From Tetradesmus obliquus (taxonomy: Eukaryota; Chlorophyta; Chlorophyceae; Sphaeropleales; Scenedesmaceae), in the NCBI GenBank assembly GCA_030272155.1, contig CP126191.1, positions 1 through 64,000 of the forward strand: a DNA stretch of 64,000 nucleotides, written 5' to 3'. The position numbers and the translations under genes were made by a program. Below the pieces are notes generated by a model. It made no database searches and was not told the origin of the DNA. It saw nothing but the letters and a program-made list of their open reading frames with translations. Shown here one piece after another: positions 1 to 10,028 of the stretch. Numbering within the stretch: the stretch's first letter is position 1; each line of letters starts with the position of its first letter.

Positions 1-472
1 CCCTAACCCTAAACCCTAAACCCTAAACCCTAAACCCTAAACCCTAAACCCTAAACCCTAAACCCTAAACCCTAAACCCTAAACCCTAAACCCTAAACCC
101 TAAACCTAAACCCTAAACCCTAAACCCTAAACCCTAAACCCTAAACCCTAAACCCTAAACCCTAAACCCTAAACCCTAAACCCTAAACCCTAAACCCTAA
201 ACCCTAAACCCTAAACCCTAAACCCTAAACCCTAAACCCTAAACCCTAAACCCTAAAACCTAAACCCTAAACCCTAAACCCTAAACCCTAAACCCTAAAC
301 CCTAAACCCTAAACCCTAAACCCTAAACCCTAAACCCTAAAACCTAAACCCTAAACCCTAAACCCTAAACCCTAAACCCTAAAACCCTAAAACCCTAAAA
401 CCAAAACCTAAACCTAACCCTAAACCCTAAAACCTAAACCCTAAACCTAAAACCTAAACCCTATATATTGTT
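1..472. repeat. Terminal telomere, CCCTAAA repeat (TTTAGGG on the other strand)
   Basis: The first ~370 bases are almost perfect CCCTAAA heptamers with a few length variants (CCTAAA near 106, AAAACCTAAA near 255 and 335). From about 370 to 470 the tract degenerates into CCCTAAAA, CCAAAA and CCTAAA variants before running into unique subtelomeric sequence at about 463-472. The C-rich strand reads 5' to 3' from base 1, which is the orientation expected for the left physical end of a chromosome. Perfect distal repeats with degenerate proximal variants are typical of telomerase-maintained ends. The heptamer is the plant-type motif, also found in many green algae. Confidence 0.98.
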
Positions 473-3400
473 GTGTGACTGTGTAGCAAGGTTCAAGAGC
501 ATCACCAGCACCAAGGCAACCAGCATCCTGCATGCAAACCAGCACACACTTGGTCGGAATGTGCATATTTGCTGCCTACATTTGAGGCTAATGTTCCACC
601 GAGTAGAGCAGGTCAGATGCTGCAAGTGAGTGTGGTCCTGAAAAGAGCAGATCATGGGCTCTCTGGCTAGCTATGGAATGCCTCCATCCAATGAGTGTAG
701 CCAAAGATATGAACTTTTGAAGTTTGCATACCTAAATGGCCTGCTACTGCAGTGCCTGCTACTGCATATGTGCACACTTAGGCAAATTTCACAACATGCA
801 CAGCCCCTCACACTTCGAAAACAGTATTTTATAACCAATATATACATTACAAGCAAGTGGTGACAGCCATGGACTCCTTTGTGGTCATAGGAACACCAAC
901 AGCAGCAGCTGCAGGTGCAAGGGCTGCAGTAGTGAGGAGTGGAGCTAGCATGGCATCAGTGCTTGCTTTCAGTGAGTAGCATGAAGCACACAGAGTGCTT
1001 GGCTTCACATGAAAAACTAGGCATGCACACACCACTACATGTACATTGAGTTGAGCATGCAAGCTTCATGCTGTTCACATGGCACCTTGCTTTTTATTGC
1101 TTTGTAAAACAGCCCATTTCTCAGTGGAGAGAGGGGGGGTGTAGGTTGTCCTAAAACCTAAACCATAAACCCTAAACCCTAAACCCTAAACCCTAAACCC
1201 AAACTCCTGGGTATGTTGTGATTTGTTGTCTGCAGTGATCACAGTTGCAGGCCTTACCCTATGGGTTGTAAGCAAGGCAGCACAGACAGGCAGCTCCAAC
1301 CAACAGTGGGTGGTGGTGCCCCATGTGGTGCACAAAAACCCTAAACTGGTGGCATATTGTTGTGTGACTGTGTAGCAAGGTTCAAGAGCATCACCAGCAC
1401 CAAGGCAACCAGCATCCTGCATGCAAACCAGCACACACTTGGTCGGAATGTGCATATTTGCTGCCTACATTTGAGGCTAATGTTCCACCGAGTAGAGCAG
1501 GTCAGATGCTGCAAGTGAGTGTGGTCCTGAAAAGAGCAGATCATGGGCTCTCTGGCTAGCTATGGAATGCCTCCATCCAATGAGTGTAGCCAAAGATATG
1601 AACTTTTGAAGTTTGCATACCTAAATGGCCTGCTACTGCAGTGCCTGCTACTGCATATGTGCACACTTAGGCAAATTTCACAACATGCACAGCCCCTCAC
1701 ACTTCGAAAACAGTATTTTATAACCAATATATACATTACAAGCAAGTGGTGACAGCCATGGACTCCTTTGTGGTCATAGGAACACCAACAGCAGCAGCTG
1801 CAGGTGCAAGGGCTGCAGTAGTGAGGAGTGGAGCTAGCATGGCATCAGTGCTTGCTTTCAGTGAGTAGCATGAAGCACACAGAGTGCTTGGCTTCACATG
1901 AAAAACTAGGCATGCACACACCACTACATGTACATTGAGTTGAGCATGCAAGCTTCATGCTGTTCACATGGCACCTTGCTTTTTATTGCTTTGTAAAACA
2001 CCCCATTTCTCAGTGGAGAGAGGGGGGGTGTAGGTTGTCCTAAAACCTAAACCATAAACCCTAAACCCTAAACCCTAAACCCTAAACCCAAACTCCTGGG
2101 TATGTTGTGATTTGTTGTCTGCAGTGATCACAGTTGCAGGCCTTACCCTATGGGTTGTAAGCAAGGCAGCACAGACAGGCAGCTCCAACCAACAGTGGGT
2201 GGTGGTGCCCCATGTGGTGCACAAAAACCCTAAACTGGTGGCATATTGTTGTGTGACTGTGTAGCAAGGTTCAAGAGCATCACCAGCACCAAGGCAACCA
2301 GCATCCTGCATGCAAACCAGCACACACTTGGTCGGAATGTGCATATTTGCTGCCTACATTTGAGGCTAATGTTCCACCGAGTAGAGCAGGTCAGATGCTG
2401 CAAGTGAGTGTGGTCCTGAAAAGAGCAGATCATGGGCTCTCTGGCTAGCTATGGAATGCCTCCATCCAATGAGTGTAGCCAAAGATATGAACTTTTGAAG
2501 TTTGCATACCTAAATGGCCTGCTACTGCAGTGCCTGCTACTGCATATGTGCACACTTAGGCAAATTTCACAACATGCACAGCCCCTCACACTTCGAAAAC
2601 AGTATTTTATAACCAATATATACATTACAAGCAAGTGGTGACAGCCATGGACTCCTTTGTGGTCATAGGAACACCAACAGCAGCAGCTGCAGGTGCAAGG
2701 GCTGCAGTAGTGAGGAGTGGAGCTAGCATGGCATCAGTGCTTGCTTTCAGTGAGTAGCATGAAGCACACAGAGTGCTTGGCTTCACATGAAAAACTAGGC
2801 ATGCACACACCACTACATGTACATTGAGTTGAGCATGCAAGCTTCATGCTGTTCACATGGCACCTTGCTTTTTATTGCTTTGTAAAACAGCCCATTTCTC
2901 AGTGGAGAGAGGGGGGGTGTAGGTTGTCCTAAAACCTAAACCATAAACCCTAAACCCTAAACCCTAAACCCTAAACCCAAACTCCTGGGTATGTTGTGAT
3001 TTGTTGTCTGCAGTGATCACAGTTGCAGGCCTTACCCTATGGGTTGTAAGCAAGGCAGCACAGACAGGCAGCTCCAACCAACAGTGGGTGGTGGTGCCCC
3101 ATGTGGTGCACAAAAACCCTAAACTGGTGGCATATTGTTGTGTGACTGTGTAGCAAGGTTCAAGAGCATCACCAGCACCAAGGCAACCAGCATCCTGCAT
3201 GCAAACCAGCACACACTTGGTCGGAATGTGCATATTTGCTGCCTACATTTGAGGCTAATGTTCCACCGAGTAGAGCAGGTCAGATGCTGCAAGTGAGTGT
3301 GGTCCTGAAAAGAGCAGATCATGGGCTCTCTGGCTAGCTATGGAATGCCTCCATCCAATGAGTGTAGCCAAAGATATGAACTTTTGAAGTTTGCATACCT

Positions 3401-5614
3401 AAATGGCCTGCTACTGCAGTGCCTGCTACTGCATATGTGCACACTTAGGCAAATTTCACAACATGCACAGCCCCTCACACTTCGAAAACAGTATTTTATA
3501 ACCAATATATACATTACAAGCAAGTGGTGACAGCCATGGACTCCTTTGTGGTCATAGGAACACCAACAGCAGCAGCTGCAGGTGCAAGGGCTGCAGTAGT
3601 GAGGAGTGGAGCTAGCATGGCATCAGTGCTTGCTTTCAGTGAGTAGCATGAAGCACACAGAGTGCTTGGCTTCACATGAAAAACTAGGCATGCACACACC
3701 ACTACATGTACATTGAGTTGAGCATGCAAGCTTCATGCTGTTCACATGGCACCTTGCTTTTTATTGCTTTGTAAAACAGCCCATTTCTCAGTGGAGAGAG
3801 GGGGGGTGTAGGTTGTCCTAAAACCTAAACCATAAACCCTAAACCCTAAACCCTAAACCCTAAACCCAAACTCCTGGGTATGTTGTGATTTGTTGTCTGC
3901 AGTGATCACAGTTGCAGGCCTTACCCTATGGGTTGTAAGCAAGGCAGCACAGACAGGCAGCTCCAACCAACAGTGGGTGGTGGTGCCCCATGTGGTGCAC
4001 AAAAACCCTAAACTGGTGGCATATTGTTGTGTGACTGTGTAGCAAGGTTCAAGAGCATCACCAGCACCAAGGCAACCAGCATCCTGCATGCAAACCAGCA
4101 CACACTTGGTCGGAATGTGCATATTTGCTGCCTACATTTGAGGCTAATGTTCCACCGAGTAGAGCAGGTCAGATGCTGCAAGTGAGTGTGGTCCTGAAAA
4201 GAGCAGATCATGGGCTCTCTGGCTAGCTATGGAATGCCTCCATCCAATGAGTGTAGCCAAAGATATGAACTTTTGAAGTTTGCATACCTAAATGGCCTGC
4301 TACTGCAGTGCCTGCTACTGCATATGTGCACACTTAGGCAAATTTCACAACATGCACAGCCCCTCACACTTCGAAAACAGTATTTTATAACCAATATATA
4401 CATTACAAGCAAGTGGTGACAGCCATGGACTCCTTTGTGGTCATAGGAACACCAACAGCAGCAGCTGCAGGTGCAAGGGCTGCAGTAGTGAGGAGTGGAG
4501 CTAGCATGGCATCAGTGCTTGCTTTCAGTGAGTAGCATGAAGCACACAGAGTGCTTGGCTTCACATGAAAAACTAGGCATGCACACACCACTACATGTAC
4601 ATTGAGTTGAGCATGCAAGCTTCATGCTGTTCACATGGCACCTTGCTTTTTATTGCTTTGTAAAACAGCCCATTTCTCAGTGGAGAGAGGGGGGGTGTAG
4701 GTTGTCCTAAAACCTAAACCATAAACCCTAAACCCTAAACCCTAAACCCTAAACCCAAACTCCTGGGTATGTTGTGATTTGTTGTCTGCAGTGATCACAG
4801 TTGCAGGCCTTACCCTATGGGTTGTAAGCAAGGCAGCACAGACAGGCAGCTCCAACCAACAGTGGGTGGTGGTGCCCCATGTGGTGCACAAAAACCCTAA
4901 ACTGGTGGCATATTGTTGTGTGACTGTGTAGCAAGGTTCAAGAGCATCACCAGCACCAAGGCAACCAGCATCCTGCATGCAAACCAGCACACACTTGGTC
5001 GGAATGTGCATATTTGCTGCCTACATTTGAGGCTAATGTTCCACCGAGTAGAGCAGGTCAGATGCTGCAAGTGAGTGTGGTCCTGAAAAGAGCAGATCAT
5101 GGGCTCTCTGGCTAGCTATGGAATGCCTCCATCCAATGAGTGTAGCCAAAGATATGAACTTTTGAAGTTTGCATACCTAAATGGCCTGCTACTGCAGTGC
5201 CTGCTACTGCATATGTGCACACTTAGGCAAATTTCACAACATGCACAGCCCCTCACACTTCGAAAACAGTATTTTATAACCAATATATACATTACAAGCA
5301 AGTGGTGACAGCCATGGACTCCTTTGTGGTCATAGGAACACCAACAGCAGCAGCTGCAGGTGCAAGGGCTGCAGTAGTGAGGAGTGGAGCTAGCATGGCA
5401 TCAGTGCTTGCTTTCAGTGAGTAGCATGAAGCACACAGAGTGCTTGGCTTCACATGAAAAACTAGGCATGCACACACCACTACATGTACATTGAGTTGAG
5501 CATGCAAGCTTCATGCTGTTCACATGGCACCTTGCTTTTTATTGCTTTGTAAAACACCCCATTTCTCAGTGGAGAGAGGGGGGGTGTAGGTTGTCCTAAA
5601 ACCTAAACCCTAAC
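463..5614. repeat. Subtelomeric 889-bp tandem array (about 5.8 units), Sultan-like
   Basis: The same sequence recurs with an exact period of 889 bp; for example the segment starting at 1341 recurs at 2230, 3119, 4008 and 4897. The most distal unit is cut by the telomere at about 463-472 and the most proximal ends at about 5600 in a telomere-like tract. Each complete unit carries an embedded tract of about 50 bp made of CCCTAAA-type repeats, and a second single CCCTAAA motif about 180 bp further on. Units look identical apart from one G/C site. The architecture resembles the Sultan subtelomeric tandem repeats described in Chlamydomonas; I cannot test homology, so the comparison is one of layout. 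No convincing gene lies in the unit. Short open frames recur only because the unit recurs. Confidence 0.95.
1151..1203. repeat. Embedded telomere-like tract inside the 889-bp unit
   Basis: This tract contains variant and perfect CCCTAAA repeats, in the same orientation as the terminal telomere. Equivalent tracts occur one period apart at about 2040-2092, 2929-2981, 3818-3870 and 4707-4759. A shortened one sits at about 5596-5616, where the array ends. They mark probable old chromosome ends or recombination seeds inside the array. Confidence 0.9.
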
Positions 5615-6906
5615 CCCCCGCTGACGATCTTGTTGTTGTAGATGCTGACCCGCTTGCCATCTGGCACGGTGCCAGTCTTCTGCATCAGCTGCCTGAGGTG
5701 ATCGATGCCAGAGACGTCCTCCACGTGCACCAGCTTGCCCGCCGCGATGCGCGACAGCCTGTCATCGCCGCGCTTGGTGTTGCCGGCCTTGAAGGAAGAA
5801 GGCGCCAGCGACCTGTTCAAGTGGTGGGCTTCCCTGACCTGGGAAAGGGACTTGGCCAGCGCAAGGTCGGGGTAGCAGTGGTTGCCCATGACGCGGTAGC
5901 ACAGCGGCGGGCGCTTGCTGTAGCGCTCGGCAGAGGACTGCTGGTTGAAGAAGAAGCACTCCCCGTTGGCCTCACAGCCGTACATGGAGATGCCGTGGGG
6001 CTTACAGAAGCCCTCGTACAGGTCCAAGGTCGACACGCCCTGCTTGGCCGGGTCGTAGCAGGACTCACCCGTGCGCTTGAAGTTGGCAGCCTTAATGTCG
6101 CGCCAGAAGTTGGCCTCCTCCTTGAAGTAGGTCTGCAGACCGCTCTTGGGGTGTTTCTTGGTGTACAGGTACTTCACGGCGTCGAACACGCACGTGCCCT
6201 GGCCGCGGTCGTAGTAGGGCATGGGCACGCGGTCCAGCTGGTAGTGCTTGATGTTGGTCATGCGCACATCTGACAGGTCGGCCCGCGCATTGGTCTGCAT
6301 CACGTGCACGTTGGCTATGTCCACAGCATCAATGTCCACACCAATCAGGGCGCTCTGGCTGAGCTTGTTCTGCTGCAACTGCTTGGCATACTCCTGAGCC
6401 AGACGCCGGATCTTGCTCAGCTGGCCAGTGACAGTGAAGGGGACCTCCTGGGTGGAAGTGTAGGTGCGCCCGCCAGCCTTCTTTTGCTTCCAGGCAAGCT
6501 TGAGCTTGACGGTGCCAAAGGCCTGCACCTGCTTGCGAAGGCGGGGAACCAGAGAGCCGTCAGGCAGGGAGCGCCGGCCGTGCACCACCAGGTCGGTGCG
6601 CTTGGGCCAGAGGCGCTTGCTGGCAGGCGTGGCTGCCTGCTGCTGAAGGCGGGTGCGCCGGGCAGCGTCGTTGCGAATGCGCTGGGGTGTCTCGTCAAAC
6701 TCGCCACGCCGGTGGGCGTCTAGCCACAGGTCCTCAGGGAAGCCCTGCAGCAGGCCATGGGCGTGGTCCTTGAGCGCCTTGACGGTGGGGAAGCCGCGCT
6801 ACAGCGCATACTCGTGCGTCACACGGCTGTTGCGGTCTGTGAAGCCCAGGAACTGGCGGATGGCCTTGTTCCTGCGACTGTTGTAGTGGGTGGGGTAGGT
6901 TGCCAT
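5596..6906 (-). pseudogene. Truncated mobile-element or virus-like gene fragment, broken by a stop and by telomere-like sequence
   Basis: A minus-strand frame starts at an ATG at 6904-6906 and is interrupted by an in-frame TAG at 6799-6801. It is then open from 6798 to 5596, and the frame and composition continue smoothly through the stop. The downstream protein contains GTCVFDAVKYLY, a later GVSTLDLYEGFCKPHGISMY and a conserved-looking GNHCYPD. These resemble the region before the catalytic domains in protein-primed DNA polymerase-like proteins of mobile elements and linear plasmids. I recall this pattern only loosely, so the assignment is tentative; an OTU-like cysteine protease is an alternative. 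The last seven codons (GGLGFRF) are encoded by telomere-like repeat, so the native 3' part is missing and the gene was cut by the array seam. No polymerase catalytic motif is present in the surviving piece. Confidence 0.5.
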
Positions 6907-6969
6907 GACTGGTGCTGAGAGTATTCCTGCCGAGAAGAGACGGAGCCAGAGCTTAAGTGGCATGCAGGG

Positions 6970-7045
6970 TGGGGCCCAGCGGGGGCAGCGGGAATAGGCG
7001 AAGAGGTCGCGGGTTCGAACCCGGCCTGGTGGTTTTCACTTTTTG
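6970..7045 (+). other. tRNA- or SINE-like segment with RNA polymerase III box B
   Basis: GGGTTCGAACCCGG at about 7011-7024 matches the T-arm/box B consensus of tRNA genes. A loose box A-like stretch lies about 40 bases upstream (around 6970-6983), and runs of T follow at 7033-7044. The T stem has one mismatch, and I could not form a good 7-bp acceptor stem or a normal anticodon arm. It is more likely a degraded tRNA or a tRNA-derived SINE head than a working tRNA. Confidence 0.3.
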
Positions 7046-8650
7046 GGTGATGGCTCGCTCCTGATTTTTTGTCAGTGGAACGGGGAGCTCATGGCTCCAA
7101 TACGTTTGGCACAGTGTAAAACCACTATGGGAACTGCTTGGCCCCCAAGGGGGTTTCTAAAAGACTGCGCGCAGCGCTATCGCGTTGCTTACTTACTACT
7201 TTCTCGCATGCATCAGGAACAATTCCCACGTCCTGAGCAAATTACGATGCAGCATCCCCACTCACCCTCCCCTAGTTGCATTTGTTGCATGCAACTCCCT
7301 GCACCTCATGACATTCCTTGCATTTCCTGCATTTCAATCGAGATTCTTGATGGTAATAAACTTCTGTTGCATGTACCATGTTCTCACTCTCAGGAACGTG
7401 GCTTATACAGAGTTCAATGCGTCCGACACATTTCATTGCTGATGTGCTATCATGCGGTTAACGTCCAGGATGCCATTTACACCGTTTATGGACTTTCAAA
7501 GACATTAAGCAGGGAAGATAGTCATGATGAGGTTTTGCAAGGTTGTTGTGAAGTTGATGTACATCAACATGTTCACTTACTCATCGGCCAATTACCAGGC
7601 AACACAATGTACGCATGATCGCATCCAAAAACGGTTGTTGTCATCATGTTACATTTCAAGTCATAGCAACAGTTGGCATGCCGAGACGCCATGTGTTGCC
7701 ACGAACTAGCAAGAACACATTTGACACAATGCAAGGGATTTGCATGGTACATAAAGTAATTAATGACCATGCGCGCGGAGCTACTCGCTGCGACTTGCTT
7801 TATGTGGATACAAGCACACACCTTGGTTCAGAACAACCAAAACCGCAAAGGCGATTAGATGTCACGTTATATCCACATGGAGTGTCCTTGAACCATCCAC
7901 TAAGCCCATAAAAGTGCTAGTACACGTAACCATCCCAGGTTGCACAGCAACCGCCAGAATGGGTGCTCCACATCATCCAAGGTAGTGTACATAATTGCGT
8001 CGACATCCCACATAAGCGTCACGCCTCAGCAACATCACCACATCGCTTTATCCGCCACGTTCAGCGCCTACATCATCCGGCAGGTTGACGGCATGGCATC
8101 TGATTGAGCATGGGAAACTCTGTGGAACAATCTGTCCTCTGCTTGCTCAAAGATGGCCGCAAACGCATATGACCAATGGTGTCGACCTTGAGACATGACG
8201 GGCCTTTTACACGCGGCGTTTTGAGCGCGCAGATTGGAAGCACACGCAGCCTGCACGTTGACAAGAAGGCACAAAGAAGAAGGTGTGACAAGTGTCAACA
8301 TTGGCAAGGCCTGGGAATCAGCAGAAGTGTGCATCAGATGATATGTAATTCTACCAATGACATCAGATATGGAATTTATGTGCCTTTGTGCTAGTGTTGA
8401 GGACAACTACGGTATTGAGCACAAGTGCCACACAAATGGCTTCGTACCACACCAAGGGCACCAGAGCATCTCAAGCATCAACACCTCATCCTACAGGTTG
8501 CAAATCGTTCCATTCTGGCAAAACTAGTTGTCAGAGCATAAACAGCCCTCTGTTGCCAGATGTTTGTTTAAAATCCTTAGCACAGCACGGTTAACACCAT
8601 GTGTGGCACAGGTTAAAGTGTTGGTATCAGCTGTACACATCCTGGCTCAC
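7046..8650. other. Low-gene-density region, probably holding the RNase kappa gene 3' end
   Basis: Base composition is visibly less GC-rich than the coding regions. An open frame of 191 codons (7043-7618, plus) has no recognisable domain and no GC-rich third-position bias, so it was not called. The terminal exon and 3' UTR of the minus-strand RNase kappa-like gene must lie in the right-hand part. Acceptor candidates near 8500-8600 would give short alternative C-termini. I see nothing else supportable. Confidence 0.6.
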
Positions 8651-9602
8651 CTAGAGCAAACACTGTCCAACCCAAGTAGATGCCGCCAACTATGAAGCAG
8701 TTTCGAGATCCTTGCGCAATCTGCTCCTCTGTTGGAGCATGGTGCGGTGGCTCCTTCTCGTACCACTCGCCGATGAACCTGCATGGAGGGGACAACAGCA
8801 ACAACATGCCAACATTGTCAGCGCTCAAAGGGGGCGTGTGGACATCAATGTGTGGGGCAAGCTTGTTTTGATTGGTGACCTAGACCAACACGCAGATGCA
8901 ACACGGGCAAGCAAAAAGTGAGAGTCGGCTATCTGCAGCCACACTCCCAAGTCGGCCATGCTAGGGACTCCCAACCTCCATCCTGGCTGCAATTTGTACT
9001 GCTTCGCATGGCTTTGTGCCGCCAGCAGAAATGGCTGACGACACGGGCTAGGTGTTCAGGGCTCTCGCCCTAATTCCGAAATGAAGCTTGGCTACCAGGA
9101 TAGCATACATGTCTTTGTGCGCAGCAAATCGCGCATATTATACGATTGACAGAGTTGCATGACAACATGTCTGAAGAGCAATTGGAAAGCCTCGCCTACT
9201 GCTCACTGGTAGTTGTTCTTGATCAGCACTCCCAGCAGGAACATGAAAAATGCCCCGAAGATGGAAGTACCAGCGCAGGCAGAGCAACCTACAGCAACAC
9301 GGCAGCAGCATGCAGAGGCAGAGGTGAGCAGCAGCATCAGTGAGTAACGTAAAGGAATGGATTTTGCTTGCCTCACGCGACATCATTATCTTTCACATGT
9401 CTGGCATCGCTTGTCGCTGCTGTCACACCTACCATGCACTGCGCAGTGCAAGCATGCTCTGCAAGCAGTCCTGCTGCCCTGTTCTGCTGATCATGGTGCA
9501 GCGTCTGTGCTTTGTACAACAAAGCGTGTACTCTTCTTAATCAAAGCAAGCAGCTATAGAACACAGGCTGTCTACAGCAGTCGCACCAGTTACTCCACAC
9601 AT
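8651..9602 (-). CDS. RNASEK: RNase kappa-like small two-pass membrane protein (terminal exon unresolved)
   Basis: Three minus-strand exons join in frame: 9602-9587 (tiny, MCGVT plus one base), 9288-9207 and 8778-8651. The join uses GTGCG and GTGAG donors and TGTAG and TGCAG acceptors. The product begins with a short Cys-containing leader, then a hydrophobic segment (GTSIFGAFFMFLLGVLI), a hydrophilic loop beginning IGEWYEKEPPHHAP, and a second segment with NCFIVGGIYLGWTVFAL. Segment spacing and the NCFI-x2-G-x-YL signature match the RNase kappa family, small proteins now known as V-ATPase-associated subunits in animals. The last codon is split (phase 1) at a good donor at 8650, so at least one more short exon follows; I could not choose its acceptor. 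The ATG lies 426 bp from the divergent CSE1 start. Family assignment is moderate; the exon structure is firmer. Confidence 0.62.
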
Positions 9603-10028
9603 GGTGCCTCTTGCCTCCTTCTACTGCTGCTGCTCAGGTCCCCCCGGTCTGGCAGTTTTGGGTACTGGTTCGCCTCACACACAGTCAGATCACTTGGTTG
9701 AAGTGCAGCTCGTGCACTTTTGAGCTGTAGATATCCTACGTAGCCTGCGTACGTGTCGCTTTTAGTGTTACAGCACCAAGAGCAGGAGCCACAGCTTTGT
9801 TACCACGCACGAGCTGTTACGCTGCAGGTTAATCATCAAATTACCATCTTTGTTCCCGCACGGCCCATACGTTTACAAGCGGACTATGCGTGACCAACCC
9901 TCCCTTGAGCCCTTGCCTGACATGTTCACTTGAAATTGCAGGACTGAAAGACACGTTGGGCGTGTATGAACAGTTGGTATGATTGTACGGGGACATACTG
10001 CGTATGTCCTAGCCTACTGACGGCTGAA
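9603..10028. promoter_or_regulatory. Shared divergent promoter interval between RNase kappa-like gene and CSE1
   Basis: The two start codons face away from each other across 426 bp with no convincing open frame between them, so the interval must contain both transcription starts. I see no clear TATA box or other named element. The head-to-head arrangement allows co-regulation, which is inference only. Confidence 0.5.

Noticed and set aside
463-5507. Repeated open frames of 61-89 codons on both strands in the 889-bp array
   Set aside because: They recur only because the unit recurs. They overlap each other on both strands and some run through telomere repeats; none has a domain or coding-like composition.
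5698-6273. 191-codon plus-strand frame opposite the element fragment
   Set aside because: It is an antisense shadow of the GC-rich minus-strand gene, low in complexity (Val/Leu/Gly/Arg/His) and without motifs.
6970-7045. Functional tRNA gene
   Set aside because: Box B is good, but the T stem has a mismatch and no acceptor or anticodon stem of normal size could be built.
7043-7618. 191-codon plus-strand frame
   Set aside because: No recognisable domain, no GC-rich third positions unlike true genes here, and no splice context; treated as chance.
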